The notes under the pieces were generated by a model. That model ran no database searches. It was given only the letters and a program-made list of their open reading frames with translations, and was not told the DNA's origin. Source: Planctomycetota bacterium (GTDB lineage: Bacteria > Planctomycetota > Phycisphaerae > Phycisphaerales > UBA1924). Taken from it: DNA of 64,000 nt. Of the stretch, positions 54,501 through 61,381 are shown piece by piece. The stretch spans positions 1 through 64,000 of the forward strand of contig JAUZRR010000024.1 of NCBI GenBank assembly GCA_030950285.1, read 5' to 3'. Position 1 is the stretch's first letter. Every line of letters starts with the position of its first letter. A program made the translations under genes and the position numbers.

Positions 54501-57500
54501 GATCAGCCGTCTTGATATCAAGCCCGAGATCGAGTTGCAGACGTTCCGTCGAATCAAGCTCGAGCACGTGCTGGCGAGCGATGTGAACCTCACGCTCAGC
54601 ACGTTGCTGCGTGACCTGCCCAAGGGAGCGGGCGAACCGAGCCCGAAGGTGGATTATTCGCCCAACGAGAACACCATCAGCGTGCTCGCGACGCCCGAGC
54701 AGATGTCCCGCATCGAGCAGATCATCCGCGAGTTGGACGTGACGAGCGGTGCGGACCGTCACACCGAGTTTGTGCGGATGGAGTTTGCCGATGCCGTGCA
54801 GACTGCCAATGCGCTCAAAATGTTCTACGGCCGCTTCGCGCAGGAGGCCAAGACGTTCGCCGCTCGAAACGTCTCGATCGTCGCTGACGAGGCGAGCAAC
54901 TCGCTGGTGATTAGCGCCGCCGACAGCGAGTGGGAGAGCATCCTTGCGTTGCTTGAGAAGCTCGACACGCCCGACTACGACAGCTCGCGTCAGCTTGTGG
55001 TCATTCCGCTCAAGCACGCGGACGCTGCGAGTGTGGCCCGTGCGCTCAACGAGGGCTTCCGCCAGAGACTCCAGGATGAGCTCTCCCGCGAGCGCGCGCG
55101 GCAACAGCAGAATCAACCCCGCGCCAACAGCCGCGACCCGCGCGACGGGTTCTTCAACCCGCCCGTGCTTGTTGATGCTGAGGGGGTGCCCTCGGTCTCG
55201 GCAGAGACCCAGACCAACTCGCTGATCGTCTCGGCCGGCCGCAAGGAGCTCGAGCGGATCGAACGGATTGTCGAGCAGCTCGACGTACCCGAGTTCGTCA
55301 AGCTCCCCCAGCCGGTGGTCATCCCGATCGAGCGTGGACGCGCCAGTGCAATCGCTGCGGGGATATCGCAGATGTTCGCCACCCAATCAGGAAGCCCCGC
55401 CGGGCCGCGTTCGGCACGGATCTTCGGCGACGATCTTTCCAACACGCTCATCGTGCGCGCCGACGAGGACGATCTGATCCAGATCTGGTCGCTCGTCCGC
55501 GAGTTGCAGTCGCAGAACGAACAGACCATCGCCCCCCGGCTGGTACGGCTGGAGACCATCCCCGCGACACGGCTGCGCCAGCTTGTGCAGACCGCGTTTG
55601 CCCCGGTTGCTCAGCGGCTCGGCGAGCCGTTCGCGGTCGATGTCGAACGCACCAGCAACTCGCTGGTCATCACCGCCTCGCCCGGGCTCTTTGAGCAGGT
55701 CAAGACATTCGTCCAGCAACTCGACAGCCCATCAGATGACGGGGGGAACGGCGACGCACAAGGTAACGCACAGCCAGACAACGACGAGGCTGTCGCTGGC
55801 TCGCCGCTGACGCCCGGCATGCTGATCGTCCCGGTCAGCAACAACGCCCCCCAGGCAATCCGCACGATGCTCGAGCAGATGGGCGTCACCCGGCCCGTCC
55901 CGGACGATCGTTTCGGGATTGTTTCTGAGCCGGTGACGCTGGTAGAGATCACCAGCCGGGCGGCGATCGGCGTCATCGGCAATGACCGCGATGCCGCGAT
56001 AGTGGCGGCTCTGATCCGCACGCTTGACGCCCAGCGCGGCGAGATTTCGCAGGAGATGGCGGTGGTGCCTCTCAAGCTCGCCAACGCCGGCAGCATCGTC
56101 TCGACACTCCAGGAGATGCTCAATCCGGCGAATCAGGATGTCAAGACGGGGCCGGCGCAGGCGGTCCAGGAGCACATCCGTCGGCTCCGGCTGACGCGAG
56201 GCTTCGGGCGCGCCGAGCTCTCCCTCGACCTGACGCAACCGATCCGGCTTATCCCGGTGATCGAGTCGAACGCGGTGATCGTCGGCTCGACGCCCGGGAA
56301 CGTCGCCGCGGTCGCCGATCTCATCAAGAGCCTCGACACGCTGCCGGTGGGTGACGCGATTGTCGTGCGGATCTTCCCGCTCGAAAACGCCGCAGCCAAC
56401 CGGATCAAGGCGATTGTCGACGAGCTCTTCAGCCAGGGCGAAACGCTTCGCCGGCTTCCCGGCACGAAACGGCAGGGGCTGCCCCCGACAGCAACCGGGC
56501 AAGCACTCGCCGGCGAGATCGCGGTGTCGGTCGACGACCGCACCAACGCGTTGCTTGTGGCCGGTCGGGAAGAAGCGGTCGCGCTCGTCGAGGTTCTGAT
56601 CAGAGACCTGGACGCCGATACCGTCGGCAACTGGGTCGAGCCGGCGTTGATCCCGCTCGAGCACGCCGACGCGCGCACGATCGCGGACATCATCGACCGG
56701 GTCATCATCCAGGGTTCACGTTCAACGCCCGAAGCCGACGGGTTGCAACGTCAGGTTGCACGGCTCCGCATCCTTGTCTCGGGTGGTGATCCAACCGATG
56801 CCAGCGCGCGCATCGAGTCGGACCTGTTCGTCCCGCTCTCCAGCCTCGTCGTCGAGGCAGAGCCCGACACAAACACGCTGATTGTGGTGGGCACCCCCAA
56901 GAACATCGAGGTGGTGCGTGAGCTGATCGCTTCGCTCGATGTGGAACTCACGTCGGCGGGCAACGCGGTCCGGTTCTTCCCGCTCGAGTTTGCCGCGGCC
57001 GACCGGGTGAGCGCAGTGCTGACCGATGTCTTCGACCAGCGTGAAGCAGCCGGCGTGCTCCGTCCGGAGGATCGTTTGATCGCTTCGCCCGACGCCCGGA
57101 CCAACACGCTGATCATTTCGACCAGTGCGAGATCGTTCGAGATCGTGGAGACGCTGCTGACCTCACTCGACGCCGAGGACAGCAACTTTACGGTCGGGCT
57201 GCATGTGCTGCCCGTGCCCGGCGCGGATGTCGTCACCCTCGCGGGCAACCTGCAAAGGCTCATGGACGAACGGATCGAATCCACGCGCAGATCGGGCGGG
57301 GTGGACTCGCCGATGGACACGTTCAGCGTGCTTGCAGACCCGGCGAACAGCCTGCTCATCCTCGCGTGCAGCGAAGAAAACCTGCAACTCGTCAAGGACC
57401 TGGTCAAGACGATTCAGGAGGGCGCGACGATCATGTCCAGCGGTGGACGGATGGAACTCATCGAGCTCCAGCACGCTCGGGCGGAGGAAGTCGCCGACTC

Positions 57501-59592
57501 GATCCGTGAGGTCTACGTCGATCGCGAGAACGAACGGCGTGGGCAGAACACCGTGAGTGTGACCGCCGAAGCCCGGCTCAACGCGCTCATCGTCCGGGGC
57601 AGCGACGCCGATATCGACGCGATCCTCGATCTGGTTGACCGGTTCGACAAGAGCGAGGTGCTGAGCGTGCAGGACGTGCGGCGGTTTGAGCTGACGTCCG
57701 CCAACTCGCTCGAAGTCGTGAGGCTCCTCGAGAGTGTGCTCGCCGGGCAACCTCTGGCAGGGTCGGTCAGGCAGGGTCGGGCGACGCGACTCCGTTACCT
57801 GCGGCAGGAGGTGACCGACGTGTTCGGAAACCGTATCCCGGGCGGCGTCACCGAGGCCGAGGTGGACGACTTTATCCGCGAGCAGGTCCGCCTTACCGCC
57901 GACCTGCGGACCAACTCGGTGCTGGTTTCTGCGCCGACGTCGATTGTTGATCTCATCGAGTCGATCCTTCTTGATCTCGACGGTTCCACCGCCGGGTCGC
58001 GAGAGATCGAGGCGTTCCGCTTGGTCAACGCCGACGCCAGGGCGATGGCCGAGGTCCTGCGTGACCTCTTCAATCTGCGGGTGCAGGGTGACACGCTGGT
58101 GCTTATCCCCACGGGACAACGGCAAGGCGCCGACGAGGATCCCGACGGGCTGAACTCCACTTCGGTGACCGCCGTCCCCAACGAGCGTCAGGAGCTCTCG
58201 ATCACCATCGATGCCCGCACCAACACGCTGCTGGTCTCGGGCACGGAGGAGTACCTCGATCTCGTCCGCAAAGTGGTTTTGGACCTCGACGTGATCGAGG
58301 CAAACGAGCGCGAGCAGCTCGTCTTTCACCTGACCAACGCCAAAGCGAAGGACCTTGAGGTCACGCTGCAGGGCTACTTCGACACCGAGGCAACGACTAT
58401 CCAGGCGGCGCTCGGTGGAGCGGATGGCGTGGCGGGTTCGGTCTCCCGCCAGCTCGAGCAGGAGGTCACCGTCGTCGGCGATGAGAAGAGCAACAAGCTG
58501 CTGATCTCGGCTTCACCCCGATACATCAATGCTGTCGAGCAGATCGTGATGGAACTCGACGCCGCTCCGCCGCAGGTGCAGATTCAGGTGTTGATCGCCG
58601 AGGTGACGCTCGACGACGAGAACTCCTGGGGTGCGGACATCAACGTCGGCGGCCTGACCGGGCTCGGGCCGGACGCGTTTCAACTCGGATCGTTCGCGGC
58701 CGGGGGGGCGCTCTCGAGCGCCTTAGGCACCGCCAACCTCTCGGTTTCGAGCGTGGACTTTGAGCTGATGGTCCGGGCGCTCGAAGTGCAGGGCAAGCTC
58801 GAGGTGCTGAGCCGTCCCTCGGTGACGGTCAAGAACAACGAGGCGGCCCGGATGCAGGTCGGTGAGAATATCGGTGTGCCGGGCAACACCACACAGAGCG
58901 GCGGCGGGAACGTCACCACGGGCGTGACCTATCAGGATGTCGGCATCATCCTTGAAGTGACCCCGACGATCGGCGCCGATGGGTTTGTCCAGCTGGAAAT
59001 CATGCCCGAGATCTCTGCGCTGACCAGCCGAACCACGCAGGTGAGCGAGTCGGTGCAGGCTCCGATCATCACCCGGCGTTCGGTGCAAACGACGGTCAGC
59101 GTGATGAACGGCCAGACCGTCGTCATCGGCGGCCTGATCCAGACGACGAAGGAGAACCGCGAGTGGAAGGTGCCGATCATTGGTGACATCCCGCTCCTCG
59201 GGCTGCCCTTCCGATCGATGAAGGAGCAGAACGTGAAGACGGAACTGCTCGTGATTCTCACGCCGCACATCATTCCGGGTGGAAAGCCGGCGGTTGAGCG
59301 TTATCGCAACCTGACCGACCGCGCGATCGGCGAGTTGTCGGATCCGAGCCGGATCATTGATCGGGTCGGGCCGGTCAACGCCAACCCGGTTCTCGCGCCA
59401 ACGCCCAAGAGAGTGACCCCCGGGAGCGGCGCGGACAGCGCGATCGACTTCCAGAACGCCCCGCGGATCCGAGCCAAGCGGGCGACGGGTGAAGAGGGCG
59501 TCGAAGGTTCCTCTGCCGATGAGATCGACTGGTCCGCGGTGACTCGAATAGACGCCAAACGCTCGGACGCAGCCGAAGACGGGCAGGAGTAG
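45598..59592 (+). CDS. gspD: Giant secretin (GspD/PilQ superfamily) with about 50 N1-type domains
   Basis: ATG preceded by AAAGGAG; signal peptide MPSRISSRAVVIAALLAAAGAAASASA; N0-like IRFQFKDTPFEMVLDFFARETGLPVI; array of ~83-aa units ending TNSLIV.A...LD; C-terminal VQIQVLIAEVTL...VLSRPSVTVKNNEAARMQVGENI...TVVIGGLIQTTKENREWKVPIIGDIPLLGLPFRS...ELLVILTPHII. Confidence 0.95.
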   Translation: MPSRISSRAVVIAALLAAAGAAASASAFQDSTAESAEPAAAPVSQPAVDSPTEPPNQPQPVADPKIRFQFKDTPFEMVLDFFARETGLPVIREAPAPKGTMTFVGGTAYTFDEALSILNMNLMLHGVSLRRENNFLYLATIKDSLRKPSRVVSVDDLPDDITPDMIVTMTIPLDNTRATQVAEQIKPLIGEYGGITPIDAQNMLILVESAAQCERIASLIRSIDSVRPVDSEFKVFKLSHSKAEDVVEALKGLVGQRMQQIFIDKDGNRTVAEEIDVAGLNIQPDPRTNSVIVVGSHNRIETVEQLIQVLDVPGGGFGGEQQMVTFVLETITPEQAARTLNSLFSSVPKESKPTIVPLSDVGKVTIIGAQALVLQATALVGEIDPSAGTGEPRDAQPETVVRALALEHITPAQAEQIVRRMLTVRQQRVVRYSAAPDGTGFLVSGPTADVATFEQLLKSLDRPATAKTEVRVVQIDSPDPQSIVDRALELDTLTDEGTEEPVSVTVDAESRRATIVGSSAAITRFERRLNEVEKRVIARSVSRSYQLTLARPSELAPRLTRLARPLLTPDDGTPYVVPTFEPLDELDTLIVRAEAEQFAVIEELIAQFDAEEPVRRDFRVIRVRSGDPAAIRERTLAMLDEMNKGLDEDNRVEVEVQVDAASGSLLVWAESRSMQQFNSVLQQVQQLVPPARSTRVLDVRNIEAAEILAPLQQLLASADSIDPARAIPEPTITVLDRTNSLVVTAEAAQHQLVTQMVQRLDRPNPADLPPMRLLQLRAADATNVARLLQERYDSRPLTDRTARPVKIKAEAQTNTLIVTAHEELFEDVKAQIDILNQEGQTEPERTTKLFPLKVAKAMDVASAMDKLYPEPPMPADRFGRPMPWLREKKDVNVSADPSSNSLIFDAPTDRIPDLEELAAQLDRVEVPPQAELRTFRVVKGDLNTITSTLSGLARQGALSSPAQPGKQAVKVMIEAEPKSSTLIVAGDAFTFEKVEEILLSLSAVPVERSLRIIPISNTPASTVRDRAMAIYDAQVAGLPESEPVEVTVDDNSNSLEVVGSLDGLARFSAIIDQLQRQTGSAREVRLIELKLAKVTDIISFLNEMVAANQAITMQGGPAPVFEPIEATNSLLVAAQPSQLVIIEQLVRSIDAQQAGERPPLRILRLRTTDASGLAVVLQRSYAGRPVEERTKKPVDIQADAATNTLIISAHPEVLPEIEEIVNQLNETQAMDAEGREIRIFPLSWARAEELAKTIDEMFPEPPMPYDSRGRPMPHLRQPKEVFVRADRATNSLIVDAPAQRLAGFEQIVQSLDQQNMGDDLEIRTYRIERADLAMVARTLEDLSSSGALRASSRTPVTINTEPATRTLVVSGPTEVFKHVEEVLDSLGQAPDRPETSMKMYPLKFARAEQLQVLLTDLLATRLRDEQERAGRASDAVETLLDVASHGPSNTLIITAPASIQQIAEELIKSLDTEAAAAGRRTIRVLPLTYADAAEVAKTLTQTVPKMDLTGGGDVTIISATGSNAIILAGASADLKRVEALIEPLDVRPDDPKEMGVETFKLVHADAARIAETVQSLLVEQQETDPRILAYQIRYSRNPNLFKKPSIHVEAEPRTNALIVSAPAATLELAKTIIERLDQPAELLDRKVATFTPSKADPRRLVTLVSKIVDETQPQERHGLELTAEAGTRSVVAIGSAAQIAEAMRLLAEFDDRAFSLPDVELTVVDLDHADATAVARMVEALASDRSRWPQALRDAEQAGIAVAAPRITADSETNRLVISAPGPLAPVIRELVATLDQPSGREVQVRLFALRQGSAESVAAALQVAFAAGVNPGEPRAVATAEPTSNTVIVSGTAERVAQAESLVRAMDETVEPNGMGVRTITLKYARAESLAPILEQLLKQESAIDQIPEWSRWQYLLRNPTSNEGVVRVAAETRLNAIVVAASLDVMQLAEQIVAELDVPPNGPSGGGRLVRVIPLLNADATVLAANIDAVFEEDASLETPPVVRVDPEGNALIVRATVAQMKIIGQLASDLDAATINSARQLRMIPVDRSRADAALMAATLQRLLEQQGGIKVEIISTDELLGGKSNTPKPSGEATPPRPFPGGLIPEVLTPRELVALSAIAISQPEPPRQPEAVAKDDDDLPVVRIAVDTASNTLVVIGSPRMTERIAALAAQLENQMPAEASAVRIVTLPQGADAAAIAQIVSQTIRQVGNASANNPGGFTSRVAVQADPSGSAVIVWANQTDFDSIGALIASVSSLGADVSLTVKNYQLANITADRAKQAIQDLFAGSPRGRQARRVRGLDLTVESANGDAFSAVIDPKDIRITATRGSASVLVAAPAEAMRLIDSLIGLLDQSPVSDRLAIRRYELANARATDLSRTLQTLFDAQRQGPLVNEMARARFVADDRTNSLLVTASADQHDEIQQLLASTDSEQADDGLELAIIRLDQANPQATQRILEQVIIGRDAGKRERVQISAERDSGVLVVRAEPEDIAEIRRIVAELDTAETAGLPVRSIKLEQADASEVARSLSAFFRDRQQAMRRAGLRTTRQGVAITGDRRSGTLIVAASDADFAQITDLVQQYDTESSAIAELKFEIIRLEHARVGDLEDTLRSLANELQYERMYGGRNRSQPSPQEDKLLLEFNERLNSVVVMGQGETMEVMKNIIAKLDVPFSEMTARVVKIVPISQGDPQTIARVVESAMDSGGSDDFWYWPPRSDPDKVTVEVDARSRAIILIGPGAKVEQAVAYAEQLDTVSGRPNAVVDSIPLQHAEARRAAQNLNTFFRQRARAEGSPPEAVSIIGSQDGNLLFVTADEDSLALVRTLVAELDVPEIGEDRQIEIVYLQNGTAGNVSQAVRSMFPPTGRADERVLVTPQPENDSLLVSAPPQRMASVLALVKELDASPRPEDVNIASVPLVNARAFDVADSLRAALPSSIKITITPVPRSNTLLLTGSDETIALVTEQISRLDIKPEIELQTFRRIKLEHVLASDVNLTLSTLLRDLPKGAGEPSPKVDYSPNENTISVLATPEQMSRIEQIIRELDVTSGADRHTEFVRMEFADAVQTANALKMFYGRFAQEAKTFAARNVSIVADEASNSLVISAADSEWESILALLEKLDTPDYDSSRQLVVIPLKHADAASVARALNEGFRQRLQDELSRERARQQQNQPRANSRDPRDGFFNPPVLVDAEGVPSVSAETQTNSLIVSAGRKELERIERIVEQLDVPEFVKLPQPVVIPIERGRASAIAAGISQMFATQSGSPAGPRSARIFGDDLSNTLIVRADEDDLIQIWSLVRELQSQNEQTIAPRLVRLETIPATRLRQLVQTAFAPVAQRLGEPFAVDVERTSNSLVITASPGLFEQVKTFVQQLDSPSDDGGNGDAQGNAQPDNDEAVAGSPLTPGMLIVPVSNNAPQAIRTMLEQMGVTRPVPDDRFGIVSEPVTLVEITSRAAIGVIGNDRDAAIVAALIRTLDAQRGEISQEMAVVPLKLANAGSIVSTLQEMLNPANQDVKTGPAQAVQEHIRRLRLTRGFGRAELSLDLTQPIRLIPVIESNAVIVGSTPGNVAAVADLIKSLDTLPVGDAIVVRIFPLENAAANRIKAIVDELFSQGETLRRLPGTKRQGLPPTATGQALAGEIAVSVDDRTNALLVAGREEAVALVEVLIRDLDADTVGNWVEPALIPLEHADARTIADIIDRVIIQGSRSTPEADGLQRQVARLRILVSGGDPTDASARIESDLFVPLSSLVVEAEPDTNTLIVVGTPKNIEVVRELIASLDVELTSAGNAVRFFPLEFAAADRVSAVLTDVFDQREAAGVLRPEDRLIASPDARTNTLIISTSARSFEIVETLLTSLDAEDSNFTVGLHVLPVPGADVVTLAGNLQRLMDERIESTRRSGGVDSPMDTFSVLADPANSLLILACSEENLQLVKDLVKTIQEGATIMSSGGRMELIELQHARAEEVADSIREVYVDRENERRGQNTVSVTAEARLNALIVRGSDADIDAILDLVDRFDKSEVLSVQDVRRFELTSANSLEVVRLLESVLAGQPLAGSVRQGRATRLRYLRQEVTDVFGNRIPGGVTEAEVDDFIREQVRLTADLRTNSVLVSAPTSIVDLIESILLDLDGSTAGSREIEAFRLVNADARAMAEVLRDLFNLRVQGDTLVLIPTGQRQGADEDPDGLNSTSVTAVPNERQELSITIDARTNTLLVSGTEEYLDLVRKVVLDLDVIEANEREQLVFHLTNAKAKDLEVTLQGYFDTEATTIQAALGGADGVAGSVSRQLEQEVTVVGDEKSNKLLISASPRYINAVEQIVMELDAAPPQVQIQVLIAEVTLDDENSWGADINVGGLTGLGPDAFQLGSFAAGGALSSALGTANLSVSSVDFELMVRALEVQGKLEVLSRPSVTVKNNEAARMQVGENIGVPGNTTQSGGGNVTTGVTYQDVGIILEVTPTIGADGFVQLEIMPEISALTSRTTQVSESVQAPIITRRSVQTTVSVMNGQTVVIGGLIQTTKENREWKVPIIGDIPLLGLPFRSMKEQNVKTELLVILTPHIIPGGKPAVERYRNLTDRAIGELSDPSRIIDRVGPVNANPVLAPTPKRVTPGSGADSAIDFQNAPRIRAKRATGEEGVEGSSADEIDWSAVTRIDAKRSDAAEDGQE
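46090..58560 (+). repeat. Protein-level tandem array of secretin N1-type domains inside gspD
   Basis: About 50 units counted by eye, average ~250 nt each; divergent at DNA level. Confidence 0.85.
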
Positions 59593-59601
59593 GATGGCAC
59601 C

Positions 59602-60108
59602 ATGATCCTTTCTCGACGGGCACAATGCGAACGGTACATGCGGCTCGTTCCGGTGCTCGCGGCGCTCGCGGTGAGCGGGTGCGTGGCCGATGGTTCGGGG
59701 CACAAACCGATCCGCCCTCCGGCCGACCTCCGTACGGACCTGGTCACGGTTGCGACGTATCCGCTGATCGACAACGACAACAACGGGTACCCGGACACGA
59801 TCCCGATTGTGGTCTATCTGTGGGACAACCGGTACCCGCTCCCGATGTGGGGCGAGGGGGGATTGCGGTTTGAACTCCGTGATGCCGAGGAACGGTTGAT
59901 CGCCGAGTGGGACGTCCCGCAGGAGTTGTTGGCTTCGAGCCGGCGGCGTGACCAGGTCGGCGCGTCCCATGTGCTGACGCTCGATATCCGAGAAGCCACG
60001 ACCGACGTGCTGCCGTTGACCAACGCCAGGCTGTCTGCCGAGTACACCGGCCAGGACGGGACTGTCGCCAAGACGGCACGCCCTCTGGGTATCCAGATCG
60101 GCTCTTAA
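59602..60108 (+). CDS. Putative lipoprotein downstream of the secretin
   Basis: LVPVLAALAVSGC lipobox; alternative ATG at 59638; 10 bp after the secretin stop. Confidence 0.65.
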   Translation: MILSRRAQCERYMRLVPVLAALAVSGCVADGSGHKPIRPPADLRTDLVTVATYPLIDNDNNGYPDTIPIVVYLWDNRYPLPMWGEGGLRFELRDAEERLIAEWDVPQELLASSRRRDQVGASHVLTLDIREATTDVLPLTNARLSAEYTGQDGTVAKTARPLGIQIGS

Positions 60109-60284
60109 ACCTTGTAAGCGACCGCTTAGCGCAAGTCTAACACACATCTGTCGTGTGCGGCCCTTGATATCCGCGCGCGCATTCTTTGCTCCCCATACGA
60201 TCCCGCATTCACGCCGGGCGGCTCTTTGATTCGTCCCGGTCGAGTCAATCCTCCGACCATTCAGCACACAAAGGAGATAGAACG

Positions 60285-61247
60285 ATGCGAACACTTCTCA
60301 CCACCCTGGCCGGTCTTGTTCTCGCAACCTCGACCGCGGTGTCCAACGCCCAGCTTGATCCGGACCTCCCCGAGTATCGCCCGACGCAGGGTGTGTTCGG
60401 CTCGCTCAAGAGCGTGGGATCCGACACGCTGAACAACCTCATGACGCTCTGGGCGCAGGAGTTTGTGTCGCACTACCCGAGCGTGAAGCCCGAGATCGAG
60501 GGCAAGGGCTCGTCGACCGCGCCGCCGGCACTGATCGAGGGGCAAGCCCAGTTCGGCCCGATGAGCCGCGAGATGAAGTCCTCGGAGCTCGACAAGTTTG
60601 AGGCCAAGTTCGGCTACAAGCCGACGGAGGTTCGGGCGGCGATCGACTGCCTCGCGGTGTACGTCCACCGCGATTGCCCGCTCGACGAGATCACCTTGCC
60701 TCAGCTCGCTCGGGTGTTCTCTGTCGCCGGCCCGGACATGACATGGGGCGACCTCGGTGTCCGTGACCCGGCGTTCGCGTCCAAGCCGATCAATCTCTAT
60801 GGTCGCAACTCGGCGTCGGGCACGTACGGGTATTTTAAGAGCGTCGCGCTTGCCAAGAACGACTACAAGCCCACCGTCAAAGAGCAGCCCGGTTCATCGT
60901 CGGTTGTCCAGGGTGTCGCGACGGACCGCTACGCGATGGGCTACTCGGGCATCGGGTACCGGACCGCTGACGTCAAAGTGTTGGACATTGCGTACGAGAA
61001 GGGTGAGGAGGCCTTCCCGCCGGAGAATGAGTACGCCTATTCGGGTGATTACCCGTTGGCCCGATTCCTGTACATCTACCTGAACTACGACCAGCGCGAG
61101 GGGCTTGATCCGCTCCGGGCCGAGTTCCTCAAGCTGGTGTTTTCCAAGCAAGGGCAGGAGGTTGTGGTGAAGGACGGGTACATTCCCGTTCCCGCAGCGA
61201 TCGCGCTGGAAGACCTCGAGCGGGTGGGCATCGAGGCTGGCGACTGA
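60285..61247 (+). CDS. pstS: Phosphate ABC transporter substrate-binding protein (PstS-like)
   Basis: SLKSVGSDTLNNLMTLWAQEF...KGSSTAPPALIEGQAQFGPMSREM; LYGRNSASGTYGYFKSVAL; signal peptide. Confidence 0.88.
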   Translation: MRTLLTTLAGLVLATSTAVSNAQLDPDLPEYRPTQGVFGSLKSVGSDTLNNLMTLWAQEFVSHYPSVKPEIEGKGSSTAPPALIEGQAQFGPMSREMKSSELDKFEAKFGYKPTEVRAAIDCLAVYVHRDCPLDEITLPQLARVFSVAGPDMTWGDLGVRDPAFASKPINLYGRNSASGTYGYFKSVALAKNDYKPTVKEQPGSSSVVQGVATDRYAMGYSGIGYRTADVKVLDIAYEKGEEAFPPENEYAYSGDYPLARFLYIYLNYDQREGLDPLRAEFLKLVFSKQGQEVVVKDGYIPVPAAIALEDLERVGIEAGD

Positions 61248-61381
61248 ACCCTCGTTGCCTCCCGATGTCTTCCTGAGGAAAAAGCGGGAACGGTGCCGCC
61301 TCGATGGGCTACCATGCGGCCGTCGTCACGGCGGCATCGATCGCCATCTCCTGAGAGCCTTCTCGCCCGGCCCGCTCCCCG

